DNA of 64,000 nt from Hyalella azteca (GCF_000764305.2 NW_025934840.1:310001-374000); one strand, 5' to 3'. Shown: positions 33,881 through 44,455, counted from the first letter of the stretch. Translations and numbers: made by a program. Notes: generated by a model from the letters alone, not told the origin.

Positions 33881-34084
33881 AGGTGGCGTCTTGGTTAAAT
33901 TAATTTGCGGAGACAGAGGCAGGAAATAATCACTTCGCGGGCGCTAAGGGACAGTGCGGCGCTGAGGGAGCGAGGTTAGGTCACTACAAAGTTTGATGAA
34001 GGTAAGTTGAGTGGGAGCTGAGAGGGAGCGGTGAAAGGAGAAAAATGTTAGTGGGAAAAAGAACTATGTGAGTGAAAAGACACG

Positions 34085-34300
34085 TACCTAGCAGTGAAAA
34101 GACACGTACCATCCTACTTCCACTAGGTGGAAGTAGGGTGTTCCCACAAAAATTGTTTCTGTGTCTATTTCCATAAATATTAAATAGGAAGAAAGGAGAA
34201 AAAAGCTAGTGGGACAGAGAAAGATGCGAGTGAAGAGACACGTAGGTGGAAGTAGGATGTCCCCACAAAAATTGTTTCTGTGTCTATTTCCCTTAATATT
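34085..34300. repeat. tandem duplication with hairpin
   Basis: Two copies share ACACGTA, GGTGGAAGTAGG, CCCACAAAAATTGTTTCTGT and GTCTATTTCC. In the first, CCTACTTCCAC and GTGGAAGTAGG flank TAG (34113-34137) and form a perfect 11-bp stem. Confidence 0.8.
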
Positions 34301-35297
34301 AAATAGGAATGTATAAAGGTAACAAATTACGAGACATATTGAATGAATATCGTTTACTTTTACCATTAAATGAAATTTAAGCTACAATTTTTACCATTAA
34401 AATTTTAATTTAATGTAAAAAATGGTTTAAGTGATTTATTATAAATTCTAAGTTTTACCATCAAATTAATTTCATAGACCAGAAGAGAAGCAGCGTTGCA
34501 AATCAGTGCCTTCGGGCGACTGCCTATAACCTGGGCTTTCCACATGATATGTAATAACCGGTATAGTGCAAAGGATCACGAAATTATACAAAGCGCATTA
34601 AACGCCTACTAGAGAAATAAAGTCTAATTGTATTTCAGGCACGAGTGAATGAAGCTTTAACGGTATATAACATGGAATTCCATATTTTGCTAACAGTGAA
34701 TTATGAGAGTTAACTATGAGTTTTCCGTCAGCTTAAGTATTTGTTGAAATTCTTCACAATACAAAAAATTGAAGACTGCTCTGATAATGACTTTATTATG
34801 AAGGGGCATTTGGTTTGGTGCTTCAATAGAAAATCTGTTTGATGTACACAAAAATTGGTGTACAATTTTTCTTTCCATGAAAGGAGACGAATTCATTTTA
34901 ATCTCATGGGTTACGTTTTCTGCAGACATACGTTACAAACATGATTTAATATTTTTTTAACCATCATTAGACATTATTCAGTTTTCTTCCTATAAACCAT
35001 TTTCAGAGTTATTTCCTTAAGGCTGTATAGTTTGGAAAAATACATAACCGTGTGAAGATCCGAATATTAGTAGCAATTTATTCAGTTTCCAGCTATATGA
35101 AAGTCTGGTTGAGGCACTGTGTAAGAAACGTTGAATGATGAAAGCTAATAAACTGTGGCACGCTACTTATACTTGAGTTTTAAAGGAAAGGAAGCTCAGA
35201 ATAATGCAAATGTTTTTCCCGACCGCATCAAGTTAAAATTTTGCACGATCCTTGTACATAGATTTGATATTAATAATACTAGCGGTTTCATCGTTTA
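34301..35297. other. unassigned sequence
   Basis: No supported feature. Confidence 0.5.
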
Positions 35298-35408
35298 TTA
35301 GGCCGTAGGCCTGTCGCCGATTCTTAACATCGCAGAACATTCACAGCTTGGTGTGGACTCGAACACACAACTCACTGCTTTAATTCAGCGGTGCTCAACC
35401 GCCCGGCC
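35298..35408 (-). mobile_element. tRNA-derived SINE
   Basis: The minus strand begins GGCCGGGCGGTTGAGCACCG (A-box-like) and continues to TGTGTTCGAGTCCACACC (B-box GTTCGAGTCC), giving a pol III promoter. The 3' part ends AAGAATCGGCGACAGGCCTA, the same tail as the LINE 3' ends in this window, which suggests LINE-driven mobilisation. Confidence 0.75.
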
Positions 35409-35515
35409 TTCTTGCCGATTCTGACCAGAAACTGGCGCACAGAGCTGGGATCGAACCCGCGCCTCTCTGCTCCAATCCTGGTACTGTGAACTGTTACCAC
35501 TGGGCCACCCTGCAC
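35409..35515 (-). mobile_element. tRNA-derived SINE, second type
   Basis: Minus strand: GTGCAGGGTGGCCCAGTGGT (A box TGGCCCAGTGG), then CGCGGGTTCGATCCCAGC (B box GGTTCGATCCC), and an AGAATCGGC tail segment. It lies immediately upstream of, and in the same orientation as, the other SINE. The tRNA head differs in sequence. Confidence 0.75.
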
Positions 35516-35840
35516 ATGTTCAGTGTTCGAGATCAAATTATTTCCAACAACTGTGTGCTTAACTGCCGACTCAACGTGATTTGGCTGGGTAATATCCGTT
35601 TCACTCCTCAGCAGCTGGCCTCCGTGAGCAAATTTATTCAAAAATTAATTATTCATCGCAATTCGAGACTTTTGAGTTGGATAAAATTTAAGGGAGTGTG
35701 TTATGTTTACAGTATTTATTCATTGGTAAAGATAATTAGGTTGGACGAAGATAGTCGACTCTTATTTTGGAGATTTGGACGCTGCCCACTTAGTTGACAA
35801 CCGCTTTAGGATTTGTTTTCCTATGGCGCTTGGCTAATAG
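35516..35840. other. unassigned sequence
   Basis: No supported feature. Confidence 0.5.
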
Positions 35841-36060
35841 CATAGAATAGAAGTGTCGGCGTTGAAGAAATAGGCCCATGGCCTGTTGCCGATTCATGAA
35901 TTTTTTGTGACTTGATTCACAAAGGATCCGTCCTTTGGAACCCGATCTCTCCATAACTGACGATTGATTGGGATAGCTGCTGGACTTATTGCCTGGTCCG
36001 TAATTTGCTAGGCATTTAAAGCTAATAGCGTCCCCTGCATAATCCAGCAATAACAGAAGA
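35841..36060 (-). pseudogene. LINE 3' end (family G)
   Basis: Minus-strand match to the plus-strand copy at 57085-57282. Shared parts are ATGCCTAGCA, the CTTATTGCCTGG region, GACTTGATTC and, at the 3' end, AATCGGCAACAGGCCATGGG followed by CTATTTCTTCAACGCCGAC. A short TCTATTCTAT tail is visible at 35840-35850. Non-coding 3' UTR plus a few codons. Confidence 0.7.
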
Positions 36061-36109
36061 GCCAAACAGCAATCCAGTTTAAAGGAAAAAAACCTTTGAA
36101 CTTTGTTTA

Positions 36110-36745
36110 ATCCTTCGGCAACATCTTTATTATGAAATAATAACGAAGAAATCAATCATTGTGTAATGACAAGCATTTACGGAAGGCGGAACTAAACTCC
36201 CGACAAGCCACGCCGTCCAATGCAACATCTTTATTATGAAATAATAATAATATAAGAAATCAATCATTGTGTAATGACAAGCATTTACGGGAGGTGGAAC
36301 TAAACTCCCATCAAGCCACGCCGTCCAATGCAACATCTTTATTATGAAATAATAACGAAAAATCAATCATTGTGTAATCACAAGCATTTACGGAAGGTGG
36401 AACTAAACTCACATCAAGCCACGCCGTCCAATGCAACATTTTTATTATGAAATAATAACGAAGAAATCAATCATTGTGTAATCACAAGCATTTACGGAAG
36501 GTGGAACTAAACTCCCGTCAAGCCACACCGTCCAATGCAACATATTTATTATGAAATAATAATAATAAAGAAATCAATCATTGTGTAATGACAAGCATTT
36601 ACGGGAGGTGGAACTAAACTCCCATCAAGCCACGCCGTCCAATACAACATCTTTATTATGAAATAATAACGAAGAAATCAATCATTGTGTAATGACAAGC
36701 ATTTACGGAAGGTGGAACTAAACTCCCGTCCAGCCTAGCCGACCA
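36110..36745. repeat. ~108-bp tandem repeat, six units
   Basis: Units read ATCTTTATTATGAAATAATA, ACGAAGAAATCAATCATTGT, GTAATGACAAGCATTTACGG, AAGGTGGAACTAAACTCCCG and CAAGCCACGCCGTCCAATGC. Units differ by a few bases only. Confidence 0.95.
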
Positions 36746-37375
36746 ATAATGGGAAGGCGACGGTAGAAGAACGTGCTTTTAAGTAGACGCAGCCGCCCCA
36801 ACGAAGCCAAATGAGGGCTTAAAAAGCTCTAGGGGCCACTAAGATGATTAGAAATAAGACCAAAGCTCGGCACGCTCGCGGCCTCCCCAAAAAATATCGT
36901 TGTTTGCCACCTCCGTAAGAGATAGACTCGCTGAAGGCCGTGAACTGTCTTAGGCTTTCGTTTCATTAGCGCCGGCAAATGAATTCTTCCTTGCGAGGCT
37001 TTAAAGAATAAAAAAATTCGCGCACTCCAGAAACGAAGAGAAGTAAGCATATTAGGCGCAGGCTTAAATCTGCCACTGAGAAGAATATATGAATAGTTTA
37101 GCTCGCGCCCTCCACAATCCGGGAAATGTTTTACTGAAGAACCTTTTTGCAGCGCTTCTCGTCTGATGAATTCAGCTTAATGTTTTAGCCAAACTTATAT
37201 ATTCTTTATTTCCATTGCTAGATTGGTTTGAAAATAGACTTTAATTATTATTGAAAACGCGTTAACTATACCTGTAACATGAAAGTATTTCATATTCGCA
37301 ACCCATTCATCAGGTATTACAAACGCAGATTCAACTCATTTGAGACAAGTCCAGAATTTTTGCCGCCTTGTCTCC
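36746..37375. other. unassigned sequence
   Basis: No supported exon or repeat family. Confidence 0.5.
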
Positions 37376-37525
37376 CTGGGGCCATACTTTCAAAACTCGC
37401 TAAGTAAACGTAAGTACTTATGCTCTATTTTCTTGTCCATGATTGGTGGATTTAGCTCAAAAGGCCGTCAATGATTGGCTGATGAACTTACGATCTTTTA
37501 ACTTTTTTTGAGAGTATAGGCCCTG
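37376..37525 (-). mobile_element. family A MITE copy
   Basis: Reverse-oriented, CTGGGGCCATACTTTC to GAGAGTATAGGCCCTG. CTG-like bases occur at both edges. Confidence 0.85.
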
Positions 37526-37648
37526 GCGTATAGCTGTGTCAGTGCAACACTGGCCACAGCTTTCACTGTATAACAACACAGCACGTACTGTGTGCATATG
37601 GGTGCAGCACACACAAAGGGGACTTGTGTATATACCCTCTACGATCAC

Positions 37649-37670
37649 CCTCTGTATATACAGAGGGTGT
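37649..37670. other. 22-bp perfect palindrome
   Basis: ACCCTCTGTAT followed by ATACAGAGGGT, with no loop. It sits in a GC-richer stretch between a family A copy and a putative Mutator-like MITE. It may be a cruciform or dimer-binding site, but nothing else supports a function. Confidence 0.6.
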
Positions 37671-37719
37671 TCGCACCGGCCGCTTCGGGTTCCTTTCGTC
37701 ACAACTTACTCCAGAGCTG

Positions 37720-37994
37720 CCTGCTCTAATGGTTGAACTATATAAGGTTGACCCACGAAAAGTTCCGCGTTTCAGTTCAGCTTTCTTGTTACGTCACTGA
37801 GATCGAGAAATGTAAACAATCCCGTCATTCTCATGACGGATTGGTTGACTGGTTTGATCGCATTTCGGTGATTGGTTAACGCCCGTGACATCACTTAGAT
37901 CTGTGACGTCACAGGCGAACAACAAACTACATCCGCGAAAATGAGCTTCTCATGGGTCAACCTTATTCTAGTTCAACCATGGCCTGCTCTAATG
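37720..37994. mobile_element. putative Mutator-like MITE
   Basis: The element (37732-37982) has imperfect inverted ends: GTTGAACTATATAAGGTTGA followed by CCCA, and TGGGTCAACCTTATTCTAGT followed by TCAACC. The 12-bp repeat CCTGCTCTAATG lies on both sides (37720-37731 and 37983-37994). If part of that repeat belongs to the element, the duplication is 9 bp, the Mutator-like size. The interior holds two TGACGTCAC/TTACGTCAC words. Confidence 0.65.
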
Positions 37995-38699
37995 CCCTTC
38001 TGAAGGGACTCACCTCTGACCATTCCAAATTTCATGTGAGGTCACTCCCATTAAATCCCTCAGAGACGCTGCCGAAATTTGACAGCCCTCAGGTGTCGAT
38101 TTCCTACGGCTTCATTCCCTCAACTCCCTTCTAAAGGTTATATCCATTAAACGATCGCAAAATTCTCTCAGATGTCACTCCCTTTAACCGTCTCAAGGGA
38201 AGCCTCCCCTTACGAGGCCCTCCCTTCGTTGACCATCCCCTTAAAAAACATATAATTCGATAACGTGAATGCTTTTTTTTTTTAATGAATCTTTTTTTTA
38301 GAAATTAAGCAAGGCAATAAAATCTCAGGATGCATCATCGTAGTTAAATTTTATTCAACAAATTTAAATTCGCATATATCTTATTTACAATAAAATTATT
38401 TAGCTACAATTTGCTTCGATGCGCTCAGCGCCTCTACATGAAAGGAGGCAAGCTAGATATTAATATAATATTACCTTCTGTATTTAATAAAGAATGTTCG
38501 CCACTATCTTAACAACAATTTAATTTAATTTTAACAGTTTTTTTTTAATTTGAAGTAAAAGATTTTGGAAGTTTTAGAAAATAACATCCGAGGACATATA
38601 AAAAAATAATTTAAGATTAAAATGTGGCAACAGCGTTAATGATCAGCTAATAGTAAAAAGAGCAAAGGTAATAGTGGTGTCAGCGATCATTAAGAAAAA
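37995..38699. other. unassigned sequence
   Basis: No supported feature. 38240-38600 is AT-rich. Confidence 0.5.
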
Positions 38700-38815
38700 T
38701 ATGGCCAGTCGCCGATTCTTGACATCGAAGAAAACTCGCAGCTTGCTGAGGTTTGAACCCACAACTCACTGCTACAACGTTGCTGTTCTAAACCACCCGG
38801 CCACCTCACAGATTT
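38700..38815 (-). mobile_element. tRNA-derived SINE
   Basis: Minus strand: GAGGTGGCCGGGTGGTTTAG (A box), GTTGTGGGTTCAAACCTCAG (B box GGGTTCAAACC), and the 3' part TCAAGAATCGGCGACTGGCC. Same family as the SINE at 35298. Confidence 0.75.
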
Positions 38816-39228
38816 TCACCACAACTGTCACAGGAAACTGTTCACAACTAAGTTACAATAGCTCCACCTTTCTTGGTAATCTGAACTTCAGCCACTCTGA
38901 AACCCTGCCGAAAATAAAATAAAGTAATGAGTAAGAAAATTACACAAACTGAGTAGCCCACTTTTGAGTCCTGCTATTGCTAAGGTGGCCGCCAACAACC
39001 GAAGAATTCACCAGCCCTTTGACCGGCACCTCCATTATCTTGTCTAAAACATAACCCGAATAATCTGAGTCTCAGGCGAGTTTTTATGGGATTTCAGCAA
39101 CAAATTCACATACACGGTAATAATGAACACAATCTATTCCAGAAGTTCGCAATACACATCACATTATCCACTTTCGAAAACGAAAAGATATAATTCCCAG
39201 GAAAAAGTAAATTATGACTTTATTATTA
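38816..39228. other. unassigned sequence
   Basis: No supported feature. Confidence 0.5.
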
Positions 39229-39236
39229 CCTACCCG

Positions 39237-40214
39237 CAGGGTTGGCAATGATTAAATCAAAATGATTAAATCATGTGATTAAATCACTTGATTTTTTTAT
39301 AAAAAAATCATGATTTTTTTGATTGTTTCGATTTTTTTGATTTATTTGATTTTTTCATATATTTAAATATATTGAGTGGCAGTCTTTAATTTATATTGAG
39401 GTATTGTTATTCATGGTTTAGCATAAATGTACTATGAATGACAAATTGGTATATAAACTTGTTGCCTTTAGTGTGTATTAGGCTCAAATAAATTGAATGT
39501 TTTTGGTACAGAGGCATCAAGTGTGCAGTACATTGTACGTAGCTAGCAGCTTAGCTAATTCTTATAGGGCTATAAGTAGTCTTTAACTATTTGACTATTT
39601 GTTATATATTGATTACAATATACAATTTAAATGTGTTAGCTAACTTATACAGGGTGGGGCAGAACTGATTGAACAGTTTTGGGGCAACAGTCACTACTAG
39701 TCGGTGTGTATAGAGGGTAGAGTCTGGTAGATTTATAGGACATAAAACTAGTAGATCTATTGATAGTGCTGTGCACTGTGCTATCAGCTACCTATCTGTT
39801 ATGTGACTCTTCAATGTTTAGAAGATCTGCATTCCTGAAGTGTTTTTGTATATTGAAGCCAGTTAATTGGTCAAAATTTAACTCATTACCTTGCTCCATA
39901 CAAACTTTACAAAGCTAATGAATAGACTTACCAATAATTGTTTACCCAAAAATCCCTAAGTGGTAAACACCACCATGGCCTGTTGGCCATTATTGAAGAC
40001 AATAAGTGCCCTTTTTAGCCATCCATTATGATCCATATACTGTTATTGTTAGTAGGCTAACTGCAACATAAAAAAATAACACTTCGAATAGACAAAAAAG
40101 TTGAAAAAATCAAAAAAATCAAATAAATAAAAAAAATCATGAAAAAATCAAATAAATCATTGATTTTTGATTTTTTTGATTTTTTTAAAAAAATCAAAAA
40201 AATCGCCAACCCTG
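39237..40214. mobile_element. hAT-type non-autonomous transposon
   Basis: 978-bp element with terminal inverted repeats CAGGGTTGGCAATGATT and AATCGCCAACCCTG. It is flanked by a perfect 8-bp duplication CCTACCCG (39229-39236 and 40215-40222), the hallmark of hAT transposition. Both sub-terminal regions are runs of GATTTTTTTGATT-type words that pair with each other. No transposase frame remains. Confidence 0.9.
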
Positions 40215-40222
40215 CCTACCCG

Positions 40223-40726
40223 TTCATTCGTTAAGACAACTTATAATTTCATGACTATTTCAGAAGATACTTTAATTCCTACTCTACAGATGCTTCACGA
40301 TAGGTACTGAAGTTTCATGACGAGCTCCCGGTCGACTAACTCCTACATCTCTCCTCGACACGTACCAACTCCCGCACAAAGTTAGAAACTCAGAGCAGCT
40401 TCAACGTCCCATTGAACAGCTTGTACATTCCATTCCGCGACACACATTTATAGATTGCCGATTAATGTCTTTCCATACTAACTTCATCGTGATTCGCATG
40501 CAAGCTTCTGGCTGCTAATTTAAAGAACCTCAGAATAACGACAAAAATTCGAAGTCCAAAAATCCGAATCGTCGGGATCCAAGTCCCAAGTCTCACAAAC
40601 CAAATCCCGAGGTCGAAGAAGAACCATGTCTTAACAATCAAGGCCAATAGTATGAAATACCAAGATCAAAATCTCAAGATCGACGTTTTAGGGTAAATTT
40701 ATTAAGGTCCAAGTCTTGAGGCCAGG
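40223..40726. other. 3' flank of the DNAJC4-like gene
   Basis: A minus-strand AATAAA lies at 40698-40703, 206 bp past the DNAJC4-like stop codon. It is the nearest candidate polyadenylation signal. Nothing else is supported. Confidence 0.4.
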
Positions 40727-40874
40727 GCCTATGCTTTCAAAATTCGCTAAGTGAGCGTAAGTACTTACGCTCTATTTTCTTGTATACGATTGGTGGATTT
40801 TGCTTGAAAGGCCGTCAATGATTGGCTGACGAACTTACGATCTCCTAATTTTTTTTTTAAAGTATAGGCCCAGG
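40727..40874 (-). mobile_element. family A MITE in the presumed 3' UTR
   Basis: AGGGCCTATGCTTTCAAAA to TTTTTTAAAGTATAGGCCCAG. It begins 34 bp after the DNAJC4-like stop codon (minus strand), upstream of the only nearby AATAAA, so the transcript probably carries the whole MITE in its 3' UTR. Confidence 0.85.
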
Positions 40875-40908
40875 ACTTCTGGTCCAGAAGTCCGACCCCC
40901 ATGCGTCC

Positions 40909-41131
40909 TCAGGTCGCGGTCTCAGTCAAGGACTGTAGGAACTTCTTGTTGCGTAGGTGCATCTGCTCGTTGCTGAGGGAAGTGCCCGTCTGCTGGTCGA
41001 GCTCCTGCTGAAAGTCGCGCAGCTGAGCATGTCTGTCGCTGTCGAGGGCGCGCTTTCGGACCTCACTGTAGCTCTGGGCGAGGACACGGCTGCGGCGCTC
41101 GGCCGCGTTCTTGTAGTAATTGCTTGTAACT
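40909..41131 (-). CDS. DNAJC4: DNAJC4-like terminal exon
   Basis: Acceptor TTCCCCAG/AG; the first base completes Gln. Encodes VTSNYYKNAAERRSRVLAQS, then YSEVRKRALDSDRHAQLRD, FQQELDQQTGTS and a final LRNKKFLQSLTETAT before TGA. The length and charged helical character fit the C-terminal part of DNAJC4. GC content is clearly above the flanks. Confidence 0.85.
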
Positions 41132-44100
41132 CTGGGGAACAAAACACGAGACTCGCGTCAGGCAGGTGCACGAGGAACAGGGGCCATACTTTCAAAATTC
41201 GCTAAGTGAACGTAAGTACTTACGCTCTATTTTCTTGTCTATGATTGGTGGATTTAGCTTGAAAGGCCATCAATGATTGGCTGATGAACTTACGATATCT
41301 TAACTTTTTTGAAAGTATGGGCGGGTGATTTAAAGTTGTACATCTCAGTTGTACACGAGACTCGCGTCAGGCAGGTGCATGAGGAACAGGTGATTAAAAT
41401 TTGTACATCTCAGTTGTACACGAGACTAGCGTCAGGCAGGTGCATGAGGAACAGGTGATTAAAAGTTGTACATCTCAGTTGTACACGAGACTCGCGTCAG
41501 GCAGGTGCATGAGGAACAGGTGATTAAAATTTGTACATCTCAGTTGTACACGAGACTAGCGTCAGGCAGGTGCATGAGGAACAGGTGATTAAAAGTTGTA
41601 CATCTCATNAAGAAAATAGATCTCACTGTGCGATGTAGAAATGGGCGACACAGCCGACGAAAAAGAAGGCCAGCACAATAGACACAACCGTCGAGTTGGG
41701 GAGTTTTTCTTTGATAAAAGACAGGCCGTAGTAGCCGCGGCCCGTGTCGTTGCCTCCTTCGTGGTTTTCATAAGACGAAGGATGCCTGTGAACCCTGCAC
41801 GATGTAAACGATACCGTCGACCAAAAAATGAGTGCACAAGAAATTCATATCAAAATAAATGGCAAGGCAAAGTCTGGTCTTGTTATGTTGATTCTTAAAT
41901 TTTCAACACATGAGTGTACGCGAAATTCATATCACATGAAATGGCAAAGTCTGGTGTTGCTATGGTGATTCTTTAAAAAATTTATAACGACACAATAAAT
42001 GGCAACGCAAAGTCTGGTCTTGTTACGATGATTCTTAAATTTTTAACACATACCTAAGTGATCGAGAAATTCATCTCACATGAAATGGAAAGGCAAAGTC
42101 TGGTCTTGTTATGGTGATTCTTTAAATTTTTAACACATGAGTGATCGAGAAATTCATCTCGCATGAAATGGCAAAGCAAAGTCTGGTCTTTTTATGGTGA
42201 TTCTCAAATTTTTATAACGATAACATTGTTATGTTATAAAATTTATCGATAAAAAAACGGGAAATTCCCGGAAACTGACCGTTTCAAGCACATGATACTG
42301 AAATATTTATAGCAGTGAAGAATAATGTTGGGAGGCTGGAAAAATGTTCCCGATGATTGAAGTTTTTAGCCGTCGCTTCATATTCATACCACAAGCGTAG
42401 ATCTGACATTATTTCAGTGTAAATATAGTGAAGAATAAATTGTTTGACATTATTAACGGCCTGCATGAATTGTTTAGTGATCTAATCGCAATGTCCATTA
42501 ATGAGACTGACAAGCGAGCTGTGTAACACTAGGTACTACCATTAATGTTCCTAACATCACCATTACCGTACCGTTGATTCCCAGTTAGGACATCTCAATT
42601 CGTATTCATCGGGCTGGTCTACATGATCCCAACACGTTTCTCAAGCAATGAACATCTTCATTCAACGAGTATATTGGGCAATTCGAATAATTAGTGATAA
42701 TTTAACCCTGTAGCGGCACGTTACCCACTCTCTAACTCACTCAAAATCTAATTCCAAAAAATGCCCAGCACGTTCCTCCGCCAATAACTAATAATCAGCA
42801 ATATTAATAATTAATAATTGATGGAACAATAATAATATTGTTATTATTATTGTTGGATCAATAATAATATTGTTCCATCCAAGCATCACCATATACCAAG
42901 CCCAAGAAATAAAATATGAGCATTAAAATGAAAGTTTTGACTCGAAAGATAACAAAATTGGCACTCGTTCTATATTATTTCTTAAACACAGAAGTAGTAA
43001 TATCCAGTAAATTGATTAAAGAAACTTGATGAAATGAATTAATTTGAAGTTACATTTTTCCTTTACATTTCAATGATTAAATTTAAATCATGATCATTTT
43101 TAGCACAGTGAGAGTAGGTATTGCTGGCTTTAGAAATTCGAATTTCGGCATATTTCTAAGCTTGCCCGCGAAAAGGTTAATTGATATTGACGGAATTAAT
43201 GCAGCTCAGTTCCATACATAACTTGGGTCGTACAATATGTTATCTCAATGTTCATCACAACAATGCAATGCGAAATGATTGACAACACTTCGTAAGCTGC
43301 TAAAAACGGTACCTACAAGGATACCAAACAAATGAAGAAACTGCGCGATAACTTCTACCCCTGAATTAAGTTTTTCGCAAGAGCATCTTGCATCAGCTGG
43401 CACAAAGGAGGGCAAATAGACGGAACACGTCCAACGTTACATCCGGGACCCGAGGGTGGGGGGACCTGCCTAGCGACGACTCGGAGACGGAGGACGACAA
43501 AGGCGGAGCATCAGCTTGCCCTTGGACTAGTAAGTCCTAAACCCATCATAAGGACCTAAGGACCATAAGTTTAAACGACTCGGAGACGGAGGACGACGAA
43601 GGCGGCGCATCAGCGTGACCTTGGACTACGAAATCTTAAACCCATCATAAGGACCTAAGGACCATATGCCTAACGACGACTCGGAGACGGAGGACGACGA
43701 AGGCGGAGCATCAGCATGACCTTGAACTACGAAATCCTAAACTCCTCATAAAGACTTAAGGACCATATGTTTCTCGTACTTACACTCTCTTTGACCTTGG
43801 ACTACGAAGTCTTAAACCCATCATGAGAACCTAAGGACCATAAGTTTCTCGTACTTACACTCTCTCCTTAGGGGCGTCCGTGTACACTCTATAGCTGCCA
43901 TAGACTTCATAGTAGCCTCGCTCTGACGCTCGCAGTTGCGCGTCATAAAACGCCCGACTCTGAGGTTTGCTGAGCACAGAGTAAGCTGTGTTCAGCTCAA
44001 TAAACTTGTTGTGTTGACTCTCAGCAACATCTTGAGACTGTTTGTCTGGATGCCACTGGACATGCAATTGAAAACAAAGTTGTAGGCATATATTATGTTC

Positions 44101-44255
44101 TTCAAGCATGCAATTTAACCCAAGACAATTAGGGAAATATCAACTTGATTTAACCACCATCATAAGTTCAACATCCACCAGTAGCATGCAGAGTAGGCAA
44201 ATAGATACAACTTCACAGACATTTATATACTCAGATATAATCTAGATATAATATG

Positions 44256-44288
<33 letters not shown>

Positions 44289-44455
44289 CTATATATGGTA
44301 TATCTATATTATATTATATATATAATATATATAATATGTAATATAGATATAAAAGTTTAAACCGCACCTCCTTTGACAGCCGCACGAAGGCATCTCTCAC
44401 ATCAGTCTGCGAGCAATCCTTCTGCAAACCCAGCAACTCGTAATGAGTGAGAGAC
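40909..44455 (-). CDS. DNAJC4: DNAJC4-like J-domain membrane protein (5' exon missing)
   Basis: Hsp40-family co-chaperone: the J domain stimulates Hsp70 ATPase, and a single membrane anchor follows. Four exons join in phase (44455-44368, 44055-43859, 41785-41627, 41131-40909) to 221 residues plus stop. Visible features in order: HYELLGLQKDCSQTDVRDAF (J helices I-II), SKEWHPDKQ with the catalytic HPD, FIELNTAYSVLSKPQSRAFYD (helices III-IV), an acidic/Gly linker, TVVSIVLAFFFVGCVAHFYI (membrane segment), then a basic helix ending LTETAT. J domain near the N-terminus, central membrane segment and charged C-terminal helix match DNAJC4 better than DNAJC30. The first exon (start codon, likely targeting sequence) was not found. 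It must end with two bases of a codon, which the best candidate ORF (46938-46687) does not do. Confidence 0.85.
41180..41323 (-). mobile_element. family A MITE in intron
   Basis: CAGGGGCCATACTTTC to TTTTTTGAAAGTATGGGC, inserted about 50 bp upstream of the terminal-exon acceptor. With the copy at 40727 it brackets the last exon. Confidence 0.85.
41331..41608. repeat. 65-bp intronic minisatellite ending at an N
   Basis: Just over four units of ACACGAGACTCGCGTCAGGC, AGGTGCATGAGGAACAGGTG and ATTAAAAGTTGTACATCTCA. Part of the unit (41149-41186) is also present next to the terminal-exon acceptor, so the array grew from native intron sequence. It stops abruptly at the N at 41609, so the copy number is probably under-represented. 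Confidence 0.85.
41627..41785 (-). CDS. DNAJC4: DNAJC4-like exon: linker and membrane segment
   Basis: Acceptor GGTTCACAG/G and donor GCACA/GTGAGA. Reads HPSSYENHEGGNDTGRGYYG, then FIKEKLPNS and the hydrophobic TVVSIVLAFFFVGCVAHFYI. The single N at 41609 lies 18 bases beyond the donor, inside intron sequence. Confidence 0.8.
41786..43384. other. intron of the DNAJC4-like gene
   Basis: Contains a diverged tandem repeat at about 41880-42210 (units with AAATGGCAAAGCAAAGTCTG and TTATGGTGATTCTTAAATTT) and a TAATAATATTGTTATTATTATT inverted repeat at about 42820-42870. No further exon is needed by the phases. Confidence 0.6.
43385..43850 (+). pseudogene. LINE C-terminus with triplicated tail (family I)
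   Basis: Plus strand reads SILHQLAQRRANRRNTSNVT, then a DDSETEDDKGGASA terminus. The stretch encoding DDSETEDDEGGASA plus its 3' UTR (CCTTGGACTACGAAATC, AACCCATCATAAGGACCTAA) is present three times in tandem. The family matches the minus-strand copy at 47985-48246. It lies antisense in the DNAJC4-like intron and is truncated. Confidence 0.75.
43859..44055 (-). CDS. DNAJC4: DNAJC4-like exon: HPD motif and helices III-IV
   Basis: Acceptor CATGTCCAG/TGG and donor GAGAGAGT/GTAAGT. Encodes WHPDKQ, then HNKFIELNTAYSVLSKPQSR and a Tyr-rich stretch (GYYEVYGSYRVYTDAP). It leaves two bases (GT) that pair with the G of the next exon to give Val. Confidence 0.88.
44240..44345. repeat. (TA)n microsatellite
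   Basis: Alternating TATATA with ATATTA interruptions, within the 312-bp intron between the first two DNAJC4-like exons found. Confidence 0.9.
44368..44455 (-). CDS. DNAJC4: DNAJC4-like exon: J-domain helices I-II
   Basis: Acceptor CTCTCTGGCAG/G; the exon starts with the third base of a codon, reads SLTHYELLGLQKDC to LSKE, and ends GAG/GTGCGG. The donor falls immediately before the W-HPD exon. The acceptor region has been copied into a minisatellite upstream (44456-44640). Confidence 0.85.

Noticed and set aside
39640..39720. A second transposon end (CAGGGTGGGGCAGAACT) inside the hAT element
   Set aside because: No matching inverted end was found nearby.
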